A stretch of 58,858 nt of DNA, taken from contig JACFMR010000024.1 in NCBI GenBank assembly GCA_019455245.1, forward strand, positions 1-58,858, written 5' to 3'. Below, one piece after another: positions 50,551 through 58,858 of the stretch; position 1 is the first letter of the stretch; every line of letters begins with the position of its first letter. This DNA is from Opitutaceae bacterium (GTDB lineage: Bacteria > Verrucomicrobiota > Verrucomicrobiia > Opitutales > Opitutaceae). Made by a program: the position numbers and the translations under genes. The notes below the pieces were generated by a model, which saw only the letters and a list, made by a program, of their open reading frames with translations, had not been told where the DNA came from and ran no database searches.

Positions 50551-51498
50551 TTGTCTCAATCGCGGCCTCTGAAACCAAATCCCGAAAATTCCGCGGTGCT
50601 CACCCTGCGCGACCTGGAAACCTGGACGTTTCCCGGCACGGCCCTCGCCGTGGTCGGCCATCCCATCAGACACTCGCTGAGCCCGCTGATGCACAACACC
50701 GCGCTGGCCGCCCTCGCCGACCGCGATCCGCGCTGCGCCGACTGGCAGTATTTCCGTTTCGACGTGCCGCCCGCCGACCTCGCTCGCGCGCTGCCACTGC
50801 TGCACGCCGCGGGTTTTCACGGCCTCAATCTCACCGTGCCGCACAAGGTTCTCGCCTTCACACAGGTCGCCGCCGTCGATGACGCCGCCCGGCCCGTCGG
50901 CGCGGTCAACACCCTGCTGCGCCGGCCCGACGGCTGGAAAGGCTTCAACACCGACGGCTACGGCCTCGCCACCGCGGTGCAGGAAACCCTCGGCCGCGAT
51001 CTCGCCAACTCGCCTGTCGTGCTGCTCGGCGCCGGCGGGGCCGCGCGCGGCGCCGCGGTCGAATGCCTGCAACGGCGCTGCGCCTCGCTCTGGATCGCCA
51101 ACCGCACGGCGCAAAATCTGACCGCGCTGCTCGGGGCCCTGCGCCCGGTCGCCGGCGACATTCCGCTGCACGGTTTTTCGCCCGCCCAAATCCCGGCCGG
51201 TCTGCCGGCCGGCGCCATCGTCATCAACGCCACCTCCGCCGGCCTGCACGCGGACGACCCGCCACCGGTCGACCTGGCCGTACTGCCGCGCCCGGCCTGC
51301 GTGTTCGACATGATTTACAACCCGCCGCTCACGCCACTGCTCGCCGCCGCGCGCGACCTCGGCCTGCCGCACGCCAACGGCCTCGCGATGCTCGTGCACC
51401 AAGGTGCCAAGGCCCTGGAAATCTGGAGCGGCGTCCCCGCCGCGCAGACCGCGCCGTCAATGGCCGCGGCTTTGGCCACGGCCACCCAACCCGCCTGA
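50551..51498 (+). CDS. aroE: Shikimate dehydrogenase
   Basis: A 315-residue enzyme reducing 3-dehydroshikimate to shikimate with NADPH in the aromatic amino acid pathway. The substrate site GHPIRHSLSPLMHN, the catalytic Lys in NLTVPHK, NTDGYG, the nucleotide-binding LLGAGGAARGAAVEC and NRT, and the C-terminal DMIYNPPLTPLL ... GLAMLVHQGAKALEIW are all visible. The start is uncertain: TTG 50551 or GTG 50596. It is followed after 3 bases by the prepilin peptidase gene. The DAHP synthase of the same pathway is at 56141. Confidence 0.95.
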   Translation: MSQSRPLKPNPENSAVLTLRDLETWTFPGTALAVVGHPIRHSLSPLMHNTALAALADRDPRCADWQYFRFDVPPADLARALPLLHAAGFHGLNLTVPHKVLAFTQVAAVDDAARPVGAVNTLLRRPDGWKGFNTDGYGLATAVQETLGRDLANSPVVLLGAGGAARGAAVECLQRRCASLWIANRTAQNLTALLGALRPVAGDIPLHGFSPAQIPAGLPAGAIVINATSAGLHADDPPPVDLAVLPRPACVFDMIYNPPLTPLLAAARDLGLPHANGLAMLVHQGAKALEIWSGVPAAQTAPSMAAALATATQPA

Positions 51499-51501
51499 AC
51501 C

Positions 51502-52407
51502 ATGTTTGACTTCCACGCCGTCAACGAACTCGCGCCCTGGTTTTTTCCGCTCTGCGCCTTCGTCTTCGGCGCGTGCATCGGGAGCTTTCTCAACGTGGTC
51601 ATCTACCGCGTTCCCAAGGGCGAATCGATCGTGCGGCCCGGTTCGCACTGCGGCTGCGGTGCGCCGATCGCGTGGTATGACAACATCCCGATCCTGAGCT
51701 GGTTCATCCTGCGCGGCCGGGCGCGTTGCTGCGGCCGGTCCTATTCGTGCCGCTACGCGTTCGTCGAGCTGCTCACCGCCCTGCTCTTCCTCGCCTGCTG
51801 GCTGCTGTTTCCGCCCGCCAAGGCGCTGGTCGGCATGGTGTTTCTCAGCCTGCTGGTCGCCGCGACGTTCATCGACCTCGACCACATGATCATCCCCGAT
51901 GCCTTCACCATCGGCGGCGGCGTGCTCGGCCTGTTGTTTTCCCTGCTTGTGCCCGCGCTGCACGGCCAGCAGGGGGATTTCTTCGCGGTGGACAGCCTGC
52001 GCTCGGTCACGACCGGGTTGCAGGGGATGCTGATCGGCTCCGGCCTCGTGTTGTGGATCGCGCTCATTGCCGAAACCTTGCTGCGCAAGGAGGCGATGGG
52101 CTTCGGCGACGTGAAATTCATGGGAGCGATCGGCGCGTTCTGCGGCTGGCAGGGCGCGGTATTCGCCGTTTTCGGCGGGGCCATCGTGGGCACGGCGTGG
52201 TTCGCCGTTGCGCTGTTGTGGCGCAAGCTTTCCGGCCAATCCTCCCTCGCGCCGCGGGCCGAGACTCCGGAGGGCGAACCGGCCGATCTCGGCTTCGGCG
52301 TCCACGTGCCGTTCGGACCGATGCTCGCCATCGCGGCCGCCTTGCATTTTCTGTTCCTCCACGGCCCGGTCGCGGCCTACTTCTCCTCCATCGCCGAACT
52401 GCTCTGA
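51502..52407 (+). CDS. pilD: Prepilin peptidase (A24 family leader peptidase and N-methyltransferase)
   Basis: A 301-residue inner-membrane aspartic protease. The N-terminal methyltransferase-type region has FGACIGSFLNVVIYRVPKGESI with the HCGCG and RCCGRSYSC cysteines of the zinc site. The catalytic Asp residues are in IDLDHMIIPD and GFGDVK. A C-terminal polar insertion (QSSLAPRAETPEGEPADLGFG) is longer than usual. It should process the type IV pilin at 32857 and the pseudopilins at 36973-39002, most of which carry Ala at -1. Confidence 0.95.
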   Translation: MFDFHAVNELAPWFFPLCAFVFGACIGSFLNVVIYRVPKGESIVRPGSHCGCGAPIAWYDNIPILSWFILRGRARCCGRSYSCRYAFVELLTALLFLACWLLFPPAKALVGMVFLSLLVAATFIDLDHMIIPDAFTIGGGVLGLLFSLLVPALHGQQGDFFAVDSLRSVTTGLQGMLIGSGLVLWIALIAETLLRKEAMGFGDVKFMGAIGAFCGWQGAVFAVFGGAIVGTAWFAVALLWRKLSGQSSLAPRAETPEGEPADLGFGVHVPFGPMLAIAAALHFLFLHGPVAAYFSSIAELL

Positions 52408-52417
52408 TTCCACCATC

Positions 52418-53620
52418 ATGAACGACCTCCCTTACCTGATCGTCGGCAACTCCTCGGACGACCCCTTCGCCATCGACGTGGCCTTCGCCATGGGTCAGCA
52501 GGAGGATGTCTCCGACCTGATCAGTCTGAAACGCTTCGCCAACTCCGAGTTTTGCCCGCGCTTCATCTCCGACGAGCAGGATTTCACCAACATCGGCGGC
52601 AAGCTGCAGGGCAAGGGCGTCATCATCGTCAGCACCAGCAGTCTGATCGCCAGCCGCCAGAGTCTCGCCATGCGCACGTTCATGATCGCGCGCGCGGCCA
52701 AGGAAAACGGCGCGTCCGAGGTCATCCTTGTCGAACCCGACCTCTACTACAGCGCCCAGGACCGCGGCCCCCGTGCCGAGCTGGGCGAGACCGACTTTGA
52801 CCGCGACCAAAAGGACCTGAAGAAATTCGACGGCCAGCCCTTCACCGCGATGCTCTACGCGCAGATGCTGAAACTCTCAGGCGTCGACCGCGTGCTCACC
52901 GTCCACAACCACTCGCATTCGGTGCAATGCATGTTCTCCGAGGTGTTCAACGGCCAGTTTCACAACCTCATCCCCTACGAAATCTACGTCGATTATCTGC
53001 TCAACTCCAACATCGTGAACTACGGGCGCGACGGCGAGGGCCTCGCCCTCTGCGCACCGGACAAGGGCGCGCGCAATTTCGTCAAGGAGATGAGCCGCCG
53101 CCTCAATCTGGAGAAGGTGAAATTCGTGCTGCTCGACAAGGAACGCACCGGCGAACGCAGCGTGAAGATCAAGATCCACGACGAAAGCGAATGGGGCCTG
53201 CAGGACATCCGGGGCCACGACATCGTGCTCTTTGACGACATGGTGCGCACCGGGTCGACCGTCGTGCAGTCCTGCCAGCTGCTCAAGGCCATCAACCCCG
53301 GCAAGACCGTGTTCGCCCTGACGCATTTCTACGCCAGCGAGGAGGGTCGCGTGAAAATGGCGTCCACCGCCATCGACGAAATCCTCACCCTCAACACCAT
53401 CCCCACCGTGCTCAACCGCGACATCCAGGGTCGCCTCCGCAAAAAGATGGTCGTGCTCAAGATCGAACGCTGGCTCGCGCAAAATCTCTGCCGCATCCTC
53501 AACCGCCCCTACCCGCGGATGGACAACAGCCTTTACGCGATCGACATGTCGTCAAAAAACAGCCGCTGGAAACAGAAGATCTGGCTCAGCGAACAGCTGA
53601 AGGAATTGCATCACCGCTGA
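52418..53620 (+). CDS. Ribose-phosphate pyrophosphokinase-like protein, extended form
   Basis: A 400-residue protein of the phosphoribosyl pyrophosphate synthetase family; ordinary Prs is about 315 residues. The PRPP-binding loop DIVLFDDMVRTGST is clear, VEPDLYYSAQDRG corresponds to the Prs PYxRQD region, and VLTVHNHSHSVQCMF to the catalytic His loop. The extra length is in insertions and a Lys/Arg-rich C-terminus (QGRLRKKMVVLKIERWLAQNL ... SRWKQKIWLSEQLKELHHR). It probably makes PRPP from ribose 5-phosphate and ATP, but another diphosphokinase or a regulatory role cannot be excluded. It starts 10 bases after the peptidase gene. Confidence 0.82.
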   Translation: MNDLPYLIVGNSSDDPFAIDVAFAMGQQEDVSDLISLKRFANSEFCPRFISDEQDFTNIGGKLQGKGVIIVSTSSLIASRQSLAMRTFMIARAAKENGASEVILVEPDLYYSAQDRGPRAELGETDFDRDQKDLKKFDGQPFTAMLYAQMLKLSGVDRVLTVHNHSHSVQCMFSEVFNGQFHNLIPYEIYVDYLLNSNIVNYGRDGEGLALCAPDKGARNFVKEMSRRLNLEKVKFVLLDKERTGERSVKIKIHDESEWGLQDIRGHDIVLFDDMVRTGSTVVQSCQLLKAINPGKTVFALTHFYASEEGRVKMASTAIDEILTLNTIPTVLNRDIQGRLRKKMVVLKIERWLAQNLCRILNRPYPRMDNSLYAIDMSSKNSRWKQKIWLSEQLKELHHR

Positions 53621-54996
53621 GCCGGCGCCGCCGGCGCGATCACTTCCGCGCCGTTGCCCGTGCGCATCGGCTGCACGTCGGGCGCCGCGCCAAATTTGTC
53701 GGCATAGGCGCGCGCCACCTCGTCCGCCGCCGCGGCATCGAAACGGTCGTCCACCAACGCCATCACCGCCCCGCCGAATCCGCCGCCGGTCAGCCGCGCA
53801 CCCAGCACCCCGGGCACATCCACCAACGCATCCACCAGAAAATCGAGCTCGGGTGTGCTGTTTTCAAAAAAGTGCTGCGAGCTGCGGTGCGACGCCGTAA
53901 GCAGCCGGCCGACCTCCACCAGATCATCCGCCTGCAGCGCCGTCACCGCCGCATGCACCCGCGCGATCTCCTCCACGATGTGCCGCGCGCGCTTGGCTGC
54001 CACCGGCGACAGCTTTTCCGCCCCGGCCGCGAGCTGCTCCGGCGTAACCTCGACCAACTGCGCCACGCCGAGCCCGCGCGCCGCTTCCATGCATTCGCGG
54101 TGCCGCGCGGCGTAGAGACCGTCGATCAGCGCGTGCTTGGTATGCGTGTTGAAAATCCAGAAGCGCACCCCGGCCGGCAGCGGCACCGTGGAAAAATCCG
54201 GCCCGCGACAATCGATGTAAACGAGATGGTTCTCGCGCCCGAAACCCGACACCCCTTGGTCGAGAATCCCGCAGGGCACGCCGACAAAATGGTTCTCCGC
54301 ATGCCGTCCGATTTTCACCACCACGTCGCGCGGCGGCTGTTGCTCCGTGAGCGCGAGAAACGCCAGCGCCGAGGCCAGCTCGATCGCCGCACTGCTGCTC
54401 AAACCGGCGCCGGGCGGCAGATCGGAAACCACCGCGTAATCGAAACCCGCCGGCGCCCGGCAACCGTGCTCCGGCAGCGCCGCCAGGATGCCGAGCGGGT
54501 AGTTGGTCCAGCTGTGAGCGCCGGTCTGCAGTTCAAGCCGCTCCGCGGAAAGCGCGAGCACCTCCGGATGTTGATCGCTGCAAAACCGCCGCCGCGCCTC
54601 GTCCGTTGGCGCCAGTGCCACCCACAGTCCGCGGTCGATCGCCGCGCCGAGCACCGGTCCGCCGTTGTAATCGGTGTGGTTGCCGATGAACTCGATGCGG
54701 CCGGGCGCGCGCGTGATGACGGTCGGGCTGCGGCCGTAGTGGGCTTGAAAGAGGGCGACGAGTTTTTCGCGCATGGAAGGCGGTGGACGGTGGGAAGAGA
54801 TCGATTCGGGCGCCAGACCCTGGCGGCCCTTGACCAGCACTTCGAGCAGGTAATGCATCGCCGCTTCGCGCGTGACGCCGCGCTCGGCGGCCATCTGCGT
54901 GGCGCGCTTCTGCAACTGCGCCGCCATCGTGCCCGCGGCGACTCGCTCCGCGCCCAGGCGCACGCACAGTTCGGTCAGTTGCTCCAGTTCGTTCAT
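53611..54996 (-). CDS. galK: Galactokinase-family GHMP kinase with N-terminal extension
   Basis: A 461-residue kinase that phosphorylates galactose or a similar sugar at C1. The GHMP signatures are present: APGRIEFIGNHTDYNGG (a variant of the canonical GRxNxIGEHTDY), the ATP loop DLPPGAGLSSSAAIELASALAF, and LTGGGFGGAVMALV. About 75 residues precede the usual start region (MREKLVALFQAHYGRSP); this helical extension (NELEQLTELCVRLGAERVAAGTM) is retained because ATG 54996 overlaps the ygfZ stop by four bases. The 3' end overlaps the convergent Prs-like gene by 10 bases. Confidence 0.88.
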   Translation of the reverse strand: MNELEQLTELCVRLGAERVAAGTMAAQLQKRATQMAAERGVTREAAMHYLLEVLVKGRQGLAPESISSHRPPPSMREKLVALFQAHYGRSPTVITRAPGRIEFIGNHTDYNGGPVLGAAIDRGLWVALAPTDEARRRFCSDQHPEVLALSAERLELQTGAHSWTNYPLGILAALPEHGCRAPAGFDYAVVSDLPPGAGLSSSAAIELASALAFLALTEQQPPRDVVVKIGRHAENHFVGVPCGILDQGVSGFGRENHLVYIDCRGPDFSTVPLPAGVRFWIFNTHTKHALIDGLYAARHRECMEAARGLGVAQLVEVTPEQLAAGAEKLSPVAAKRARHIVEEIARVHAAVTALQADDLVEVGRLLTASHRSSQHFFENSTPELDFLVDALVDVPGVLGARLTGGGFGGAVMALVDDRFDAAAADEVARAYADKFGAAPDVQPMRTGNGAEVIAPAAPAQR

Positions 54997-55868
54997 GGTT
55001 GCTCCGCCAACTGCAACGCGGGCGCGGCATCGGCGGCGAGCGCCAATTTCCCGTCCGCCGGTACATGCCGCAGCGTCACCATGGCCAGGCCCGCAAACCC
55101 ATCTGCGTCCTCGGCCGCGGAACGCAATTCACCCGCCTCGCGACCGTCGGCAAACAACGCCGCGGGCAAAGCCGGCACCGCGCCCGTCCCGCGCACGCGC
55201 AACAACCGCCGCCGCACCTGCCCCATCGCCTTCAGCCGCGCCATCACCTCCTGCCCGAGGTAACAGCCCTTCGTGTAAGAAATCGCATCGCGCTCCAAAC
55301 CGCCCTCGTTCGGCAGATCGTTCGGACCGAGATCCTGCGGCACCGCCGGGATACCCGCCACGATCCGCCGCCGCTCCACCTCCGCGGCATCCATCGCCGG
55401 TCCCAACTGCGCCGCATGCGACTCAACCGCTGCGACCGGCGCCACCCATTCCCAATGCGCACCCACCTCACGCCGGCCGCGAAAAACGAAACCGCCCGGC
55501 AAGTCTGCGCGCCACGTTTCCGGCGGCTCATCGCTCCACAACGTCACACCGCGCCATTGCGTCGTCTCGTCCCTGATCGTCACATCATCGGCGATGATGT
55601 AGGCCTCCAGCCGTTCGCGAATCACCGCCGCGGGTGAATGGTAGCTCCCCAGAAAATACGCCCCGCCTTCGTCGCGAAGCACAAAACTGTCCGCCACCAT
55701 TTTGCCTTTTTGGTTCAACCACAGCCCGTAAACCGCCTGCCCGGGCATTAGGTGACGCAAATCCTGCGTCAGTTGCCCCTGAAGGAAAGATAATGCGTCT
55801 TCTCCCGTAACTCGCAGCCACGCTGCAGGTTGCCAAAGAAAATGAGTCGTTTTTTGCAAAAATTGCAC
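54993..55868 (-). CDS. ygfZ: Folate-binding protein YgfZ
   Basis: A 291-residue protein of the glycine cleavage T-like family that uses tetrahydrofolate and helps maintain iron-sulfur enzymes. The signature KGCYLGQEVMAR is present, with LSFLQGQLTQDLRHL at the N-terminus. The start is GTG 55868, just inside an AT-rich promoter-like region. Downstream it is coupled to galK by ATGA. Confidence 0.93.
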   Translation of the reverse strand: MQFLQKTTHFLWQPAAWLRVTGEDALSFLQGQLTQDLRHLMPGQAVYGLWLNQKGKMVADSFVLRDEGGAYFLGSYHSPAAVIRERLEAYIIADDVTIRDETTQWRGVTLWSDEPPETWRADLPGGFVFRGRREVGAHWEWVAPVAAVESHAAQLGPAMDAAEVERRRIVAGIPAVPQDLGPNDLPNEGGLERDAISYTKGCYLGQEVMARLKAMGQVRRRLLRVRGTGAVPALPAALFADGREAGELRSAAEDADGFAGLAMVTLRHVPADGKLALAADAAPALQLAEQP

Positions 55869-55933
55869 AAAAATTTATTCCGTTTATTACAAGAAGGTTA
55901 CGAAAAAAAGTGAAAGAATCTGATAACTTTGTG

Positions 55934-55961
55934 TTGACGACCAGTAGGCAAAGCGTATCAC
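55934..55961 (+). promoter_or_regulatory. Sigma-70-like promoter
   Basis: TTGACG (55934-55939) and TATCAC (55956-55961) are separated by 16 bases in an AT-rich stretch between ygfZ and the DAHP synthase gene. Transcription would start near 55968. It reads into the hairpin pair described as a candidate small RNA and, if read through, into the DAHP synthase gene. Confidence 0.55.
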
Positions 55962-55967
55962 TACGTC

Positions 55968-56062
55968 CATCACTTTCACACTTCTCCCGCCTAGCGGGAG
56001 TTTTGGGGTAACTAAGAAAGCAAAGGCCGGTCGCTTAGGGGTAAGCGACCGGCCACTTTTTT
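55968..56062 (+). ncRNA. Candidate small RNA or attenuated leader upstream of DAHP synthase
   Basis: A putative transcript of about 95 bases containing a 7-bp hairpin CTCCCGC/GCGGGAG (55984-56000), a single-stranded purine-rich linker, and a perfect 13-bp terminator hairpin ending in six T residues. It starts from the promoter at 55934. No leader peptide rich in Phe, Tyr or Trp codons is present; a 33-codon frame from GTG 55910 runs through the region but is not biased. It may be an independent small RNA or an attenuator for the aro gene 78 bases downstream. Confidence 0.5.
56025..56062 (+). terminator. Strong intrinsic terminator
   Basis: GGCCGGTCGCTTA (56025-56037), a GGGG loop, and its exact complement (56042-56054) are followed by AC and six T residues. 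It would stop transcripts from the 55934 promoter before the DAHP synthase gene. A perfect 12-base palindrome TTGTCCGGACAA begins at the end of its T-run (56061-56072). Confidence 0.88.
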
Positions 56063-56140
56063 GTCCGGACAAAATCACGTTGTCCATGACGGAAGCGAGA
56101 CTTGCTCCGGGCGGGCGTCCCTCCCCAAGCTGACCCTTCC

Positions 56141-57196
56141 ATGCAAAAGACTTCGGACATCAATGTCGTCGAGACGCGCGCCCTGCCCTCGCCTGCGCAG
56201 TTGCTGCAATCCCTGCCCAAGAGCGACGCCCAGGCGGATTTCGTCACGCAGACCCGGCGCGAGATCCACCGCATCATCTTCACCGACGACAAGCGCTTCC
56301 TCCTCGTCGTCGGCCCGTGCTCGATCCACGACCTCGAGGCCGGCCGCGAATACGCCCGCCGCCTCGCCGCTCTCGCCCGCGAGGTTTCCGACCGCGTGAT
56401 GATCGTCATGCGCGTGTATTTTGAAAAACCGCGCACCACCGTCGGCTGGAAGGGCCTGATCATGGATCCGCACCTCGACGGCTCGCACGACATCGCCACC
56501 GGCCTGTCCACCGCGCGCGCCTTCCTGCGCGAAGTGCTCGACCTCGGCCTGCCGACCGCCACCGAGCTCCTCGATCCCATCACTCCGCAGTATATCGCCG
56601 ACCTGGTCTGCTGGTCCGCCATCGGCGCCCGCACCACCGAATCGCAAACCCACCGCCAGATGGCCTCGGGTCTATCGATGCCGCTCGGTTTCAAAAACTG
56701 CACCGACGGTTCGCTGCAGGCCGCCATCAACGCCATCAAGGCCGCCGCGCAGCCCCAGACTTTCCTCGGCATCAATCTCGACGGCTCGGCCTCCGCCATC
56801 GTCACCCGCGGCAATCCCGACTGCCACGTCGTCCTGCGCGGCGGCGCCAGCGGACCGAACTACGCGCCCGCCGACATCGCCCGCACCGAGGCGCTGCTCG
56901 AAAAGGCCGGCCTGCCCAAGTCCATCCTCGTGGACTGCTCGCACGACAACTCCGCCAAGCAGCCCGAACGCCAGCCCGAGGTCATGCAGGCGTTGATCAG
57001 CCAGATCACCGCCGGCAACCGCTCCATCATGGGCGCGATGATCGAGAGCAACCTCGCGGCCGGCAACCAGCCCTTCCCGCAGCCCAAGGAAAAGCTCCGC
57101 TATGGCGTTTCCATCACCGACGGCTGCATTGACTGGGCCGCCACCGAAAACCTCATCCGCGAAATCCACGCCGCCCTCGCGCCGCGTTTTGCCTGA
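56141..57196 (+). CDS. aroG: 3-deoxy-7-phosphoheptulonate synthase (class I, AroF/G/H type)
   Basis: A 351-residue enzyme condensing phosphoenolpyruvate and erythrose 4-phosphate, the first step of aromatic amino acid synthesis. Visible motifs include VVGPCSIHDLEAGREYA, MRVYFEKPRTTVGWKGLIMDPHLDGSHDI, GARTTESQTHRQMASGL, SMPLGFKNCTDGSLQ, HVVLRGG and DCSHDNSAKQPERQ. Length fits the E. coli type I enzymes, which are feedback-inhibited by Phe, Tyr or Trp; which one applies here cannot be told. ATG 56141 is the standard start. Confidence 0.96.
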   Translation: MQKTSDINVVETRALPSPAQLLQSLPKSDAQADFVTQTRREIHRIIFTDDKRFLLVVGPCSIHDLEAGREYARRLAALAREVSDRVMIVMRVYFEKPRTTVGWKGLIMDPHLDGSHDIATGLSTARAFLREVLDLGLPTATELLDPITPQYIADLVCWSAIGARTTESQTHRQMASGLSMPLGFKNCTDGSLQAAINAIKAAAQPQTFLGINLDGSASAIVTRGNPDCHVVLRGGASGPNYAPADIARTEALLEKAGLPKSILVDCSHDNSAKQPERQPEVMQALISQITAGNRSIMGAMIESNLAAGNQPFPQPKEKLRYGVSITDGCIDWAATENLIREIHAALAPRFA

Positions 57197-57280
57197 GCCC
57201 ATTAGCCCGGCTGGAAATCGCCCGGCCGGCGCATTCTGGCGTGGCCAACCCGCCCGCCGTCCTTCAGCTTGCCCGCTTTT

Positions 57281-58264
57281 ATGAAAACACCCATTCGAGT
57301 CGCAGTGACCGGTGCCGCCGGTCAGATTGGTTATTCCCTCCTCTTCCGCATCGCATCCGGCGCGATGTTCGGCCCCGACCAGCCGGTCGTGCTCCAACTC
57401 ATTGAGGTGCCCTTCGAGAAAGCCATGAAGGCGCTCGAGGGTGTCGCGATGGAACTCGACGACTGTGCCTTCCCCCTGCTCAAGGGCATGGTGCTCACGG
57501 ATGATCCCCGCGTCGGTTTCAAGGACGCCAACTGGAGCCTCCTCGTCGGCGCCAAACCCCGCGGCCCCGGCATGGAACGCGCCGACCTGCTCAAGGACAA
57601 CGGCAAGATCTTCACCTCCATGGGCACGATCATCGACGAGGTCGCGGCCGACAACGCCCGCGTCGCCGTCGTTGGCAATCCCGCCAACACCAACTGCATG
57701 ATCGCCGCCTCCAAGGCGAAGCGCCTCACCCCCGACCGCTTCACCGCCATGGTGCGCCTCGACCAAAACCGCGCCCAGGCCCAGCTGGCCAAGAAGGCCG
57801 GCGTGGATCTCACCGCCGTGAAGGACATCTTCATCTACGGCAACCACAGCCCCACGATGTTCCCGTCGTTCGCCCACGCCACGATCAACGGCCGGCCCGC
57901 CACCGAGGTCATCACCGATTCCGCCTGGTTGCAGGGTCCGTTCTGCGAAACCGTCGGCAAGCGCGGCGCCGCCATCATCGCCGCCCGCGGCCTCTCGTCC
58001 GCCGCCTCCGCCGCCAACGCCCTCGTGGACCACGTGCACGACCTCATGACCCCCGGCGCCATTCATTCCGTCGCCGTCAAGGGCGCCACCGCCTACGGTT
58101 TCGATGCCAACGTCTGGGCCGGCGTTCCCGTGCGCACCACCACGCCCGGCAGCTACGAAATCATCACCGGCTACGCGATGGACGACTTCGCCAAGTCCAA
58201 GATCGCCGCGACGAACAAGGAACTCGCCGACGAGCGCGCCATGATCGCCGACATGCTCGGCTGA
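57281..58264 (+). CDS. mdh: Malate dehydrogenase
   Basis: A 327-residue NAD-dependent enzyme of the citric acid cycle. The N-terminal [21 protein letters not shown] is the NAD site of the cytosolic-type (GAAGQIGY) malate dehydrogenases; [28 protein letters not shown] and the active-site [13 protein letters not shown] follow. ATG 57281 is chosen; a TTG 12 bases upstream is open. It has its own terminator at 58295. Confidence 0.96.
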   Translation: MKTPIRVAVTGAAGQIGYSLLFRIASGAMFGPDQPVVLQLIEVPFEKAMKALEGVAMELDDCAFPLLKGMVLTDDPRVGFKDANWSLLVGAKPRGPGMERADLLKDNGKIFTSMGTIIDEVAADNARVAVVGNPANTNCMIAASKAKRLTPDRFTAMVRLDQNRAQAQLAKKAGVDLTAVKDIFIYGNHSPTMFPSFAHATINGRPATEVITDSAWLQGPFCETVGKRGAAIIAARGLSSAASAANALVDHVHDLMTPGAIHSVAVKGATAYGFDANVWAGVPVRTTTPGSYEIITGYAMDDFAKSKIAATNKELADERAMIADMLG

Positions 58265-58294
58265 TTCGCCCGCCCATCCCTGTCCCTCGGCCAA

Positions 58295-58322
58295 ACCTCT
58301 CCCCACACGGGAGAGGTTTTTT
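58295..58322 (+). terminator. Intrinsic terminator after mdh
   Basis: A 9-bp stem ACCTCTCCC/GGGAGAGGT with loop CACAC, followed by a T-run through 58322. It lies 31 bases after the mdh stop and ends the mdh transcript before the next gene. Confidence 0.93.
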
Positions 58323-58372
58323 GTTATGGTGTTGCCGCACCAAAGCGTCTCCCCGAATTGTCGGACCACCCC

Positions 58373-58858
58373 ATGCTGCCCGCCACCCTGTTTCCCTTGG
58401 AACCCGCCGCCCGTGCCGCGCGGTTGACCGAAATCAAACGCATCATCGCCTCGCCCCTCGGCGCACCGGTCTGGACCGCGATCAAGGACGCCGCGCAACG
58501 CGAACGCGATCTGCCGCCCTACCTCGTCGACACGGTTTTCCCGGGGCGCGACACTTACAGCGCCCAACTCAAGGGCATGGATTACACGCTGTGCCGCGGC
58601 ATCGGCGAACGCATCACCCGCCACGCCCTGCTCTTCCTGATCGACGGCGACCGCGCCTGGCTCGACGCCGCACTGCGCCAGATCGCCGTGCTCTTCGACG
58701 ACATCGAATACCCCGCTTGGAACCACACCGCCCGCATGGATGCGGATGAGGAGACGCTCAAAAGCAGCGTCGACCTGCGCAAACACGACGTGCACCTGCG
58801 CACCGGCATGCTCGCGCTGAGCGTCGGCCTCGCGCTCAACTGGCTGCGCCCCCACCTC
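58373..58858 (+). CDS. Heparinase II/III-like polysaccharide lyase, N-terminal fragment
   Basis: The frame is open from ATG 58373 to the window end (162 codons), so the gene is cut. The helical N-terminal sequence, with ALLFLIDGDRAWLDAALRQIAVLFDDIEYPAWNHTARMDADEETLKSSVDLRKHDVHLRTGMLALSVGLALNWLRP, resembles the toroid domain of heparinase II/III-type or alginate-lyase-like proteins. Activity is unproven and no signal peptide is present in the visible part. Its C-terminal catalytic regions lie beyond the window. Confidence 0.55.
   Translation, partial: MLPATLFPLEPAARAARLTEIKRIIASPLGAPVWTAIKDAAQRERDLPPYLVDTVFPGRDTYSAQLKGMDYTLCRGIGERITRHALLFLIDGDRAWLDAALRQIAVLFDDIEYPAWNHTARMDADEETLKSSVDLRKHDVHLRTGMLALSVGLALNWLRPHL

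Noticed and set aside
55910..56011. 33-codon leader peptide (GTG start) before DAHP synthase
   Set aside because: No run of Phe, Tyr or Trp codons, weak ribosome-binding site, and the predicted promoter lies inside it; not a classical attenuator peptide.
56672..58855. 727-codon minus-strand frame over DAHP synthase and mdh
   Set aside because: Antisense shadow of two certain genes; Gly/Val/Asp-rich with no family resemblance.

Overview
The window is a GC-rich (about 65% by eye), densely coding bacterial chromosome segment. Several things together point to Verrucomicrobiota, probably an Opitutales/Opitutaceae member: a bacterial GH3-type protein, pseudopilins with an Ala-Phe prepilin junction, a split type II secretion locus, an RMDN-like TPR protein, and small GC-rich palindromic repeats between genes. 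This lineage call is an inference; no rRNA is present. Almost every gene has a much longer shadow frame on the opposite strand, which I ignored. No CRISPR array, insertion sequence, transposase or phage gene was seen.

Layout. (1) 1-1804: end of a solute-binding protein and an SDR dehydrogenase. (2) 2284-11121: an MFS transporter divergent from an eight-gene lipid-modification operon: desaturase, FAD oxidoreductase, DUF1365, cyclopropane synthase, DUF1475-like, DUF2062, DUF1295 and a second cyclopropane-synthase-like methyltransferase. All junctions from the FAD enzyme onward overlap or nearly touch. (3) 11357-19623: mixed housekeeping genes: RMDN-like TPR protein, 3-hydroxyacyl-CoA dehydrogenase, RluA, GH3, EamA, MsrB, XseA and a TVP38-type membrane protein. 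(4) 19737-32798: an envelope glycosylation island with two family-2 glycosyltransferases, six large GT-C-like membrane proteins (two of them tandem paralogues) and a methyltransferase, ending next to a type IV pilin gene. (5) 33565-36283: a DUF481 outer-membrane protein, a repeat-rich gap, then rsfS and nadD. (6) 36420-47042: a type II secretion locus in two converging blocks, GspC/PilP-like-G-H-I-J-K-L-M on the plus strand and D-E-F on the minus strand, meeting at a gap full of repeats. The prepilin peptidase lies at 51502. (7) 47179-58858: tRNA-Leu(UAA), a TlpA-like thioredoxin, a LysR regulator, YggS, a SirB1-like protein, aroE, prepilin peptidase, a PRPP-synthetase-like protein, galactokinase, YgfZ, DAHP synthase, malate dehydrogenase and the start of a heparinase-like gene.

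How the genes work together. The lipid operon probably desaturates acyl chains and then adds or rearranges methyl or methylene carbons using SAM. The secretion genes plus the peptidase should form one envelope machine, and the peptidase probably also processes the pilin. The glycosylation island could modify the pilin or build a surface polysaccharide. The most interesting non-coding observations are three families of small palindromic elements (one pair carries a compensatory base change, and one element sits inside the gspK reading frame) and a candidate short RNA with promoter and intrinsic terminator between ygfZ and the DAHP synthase gene.
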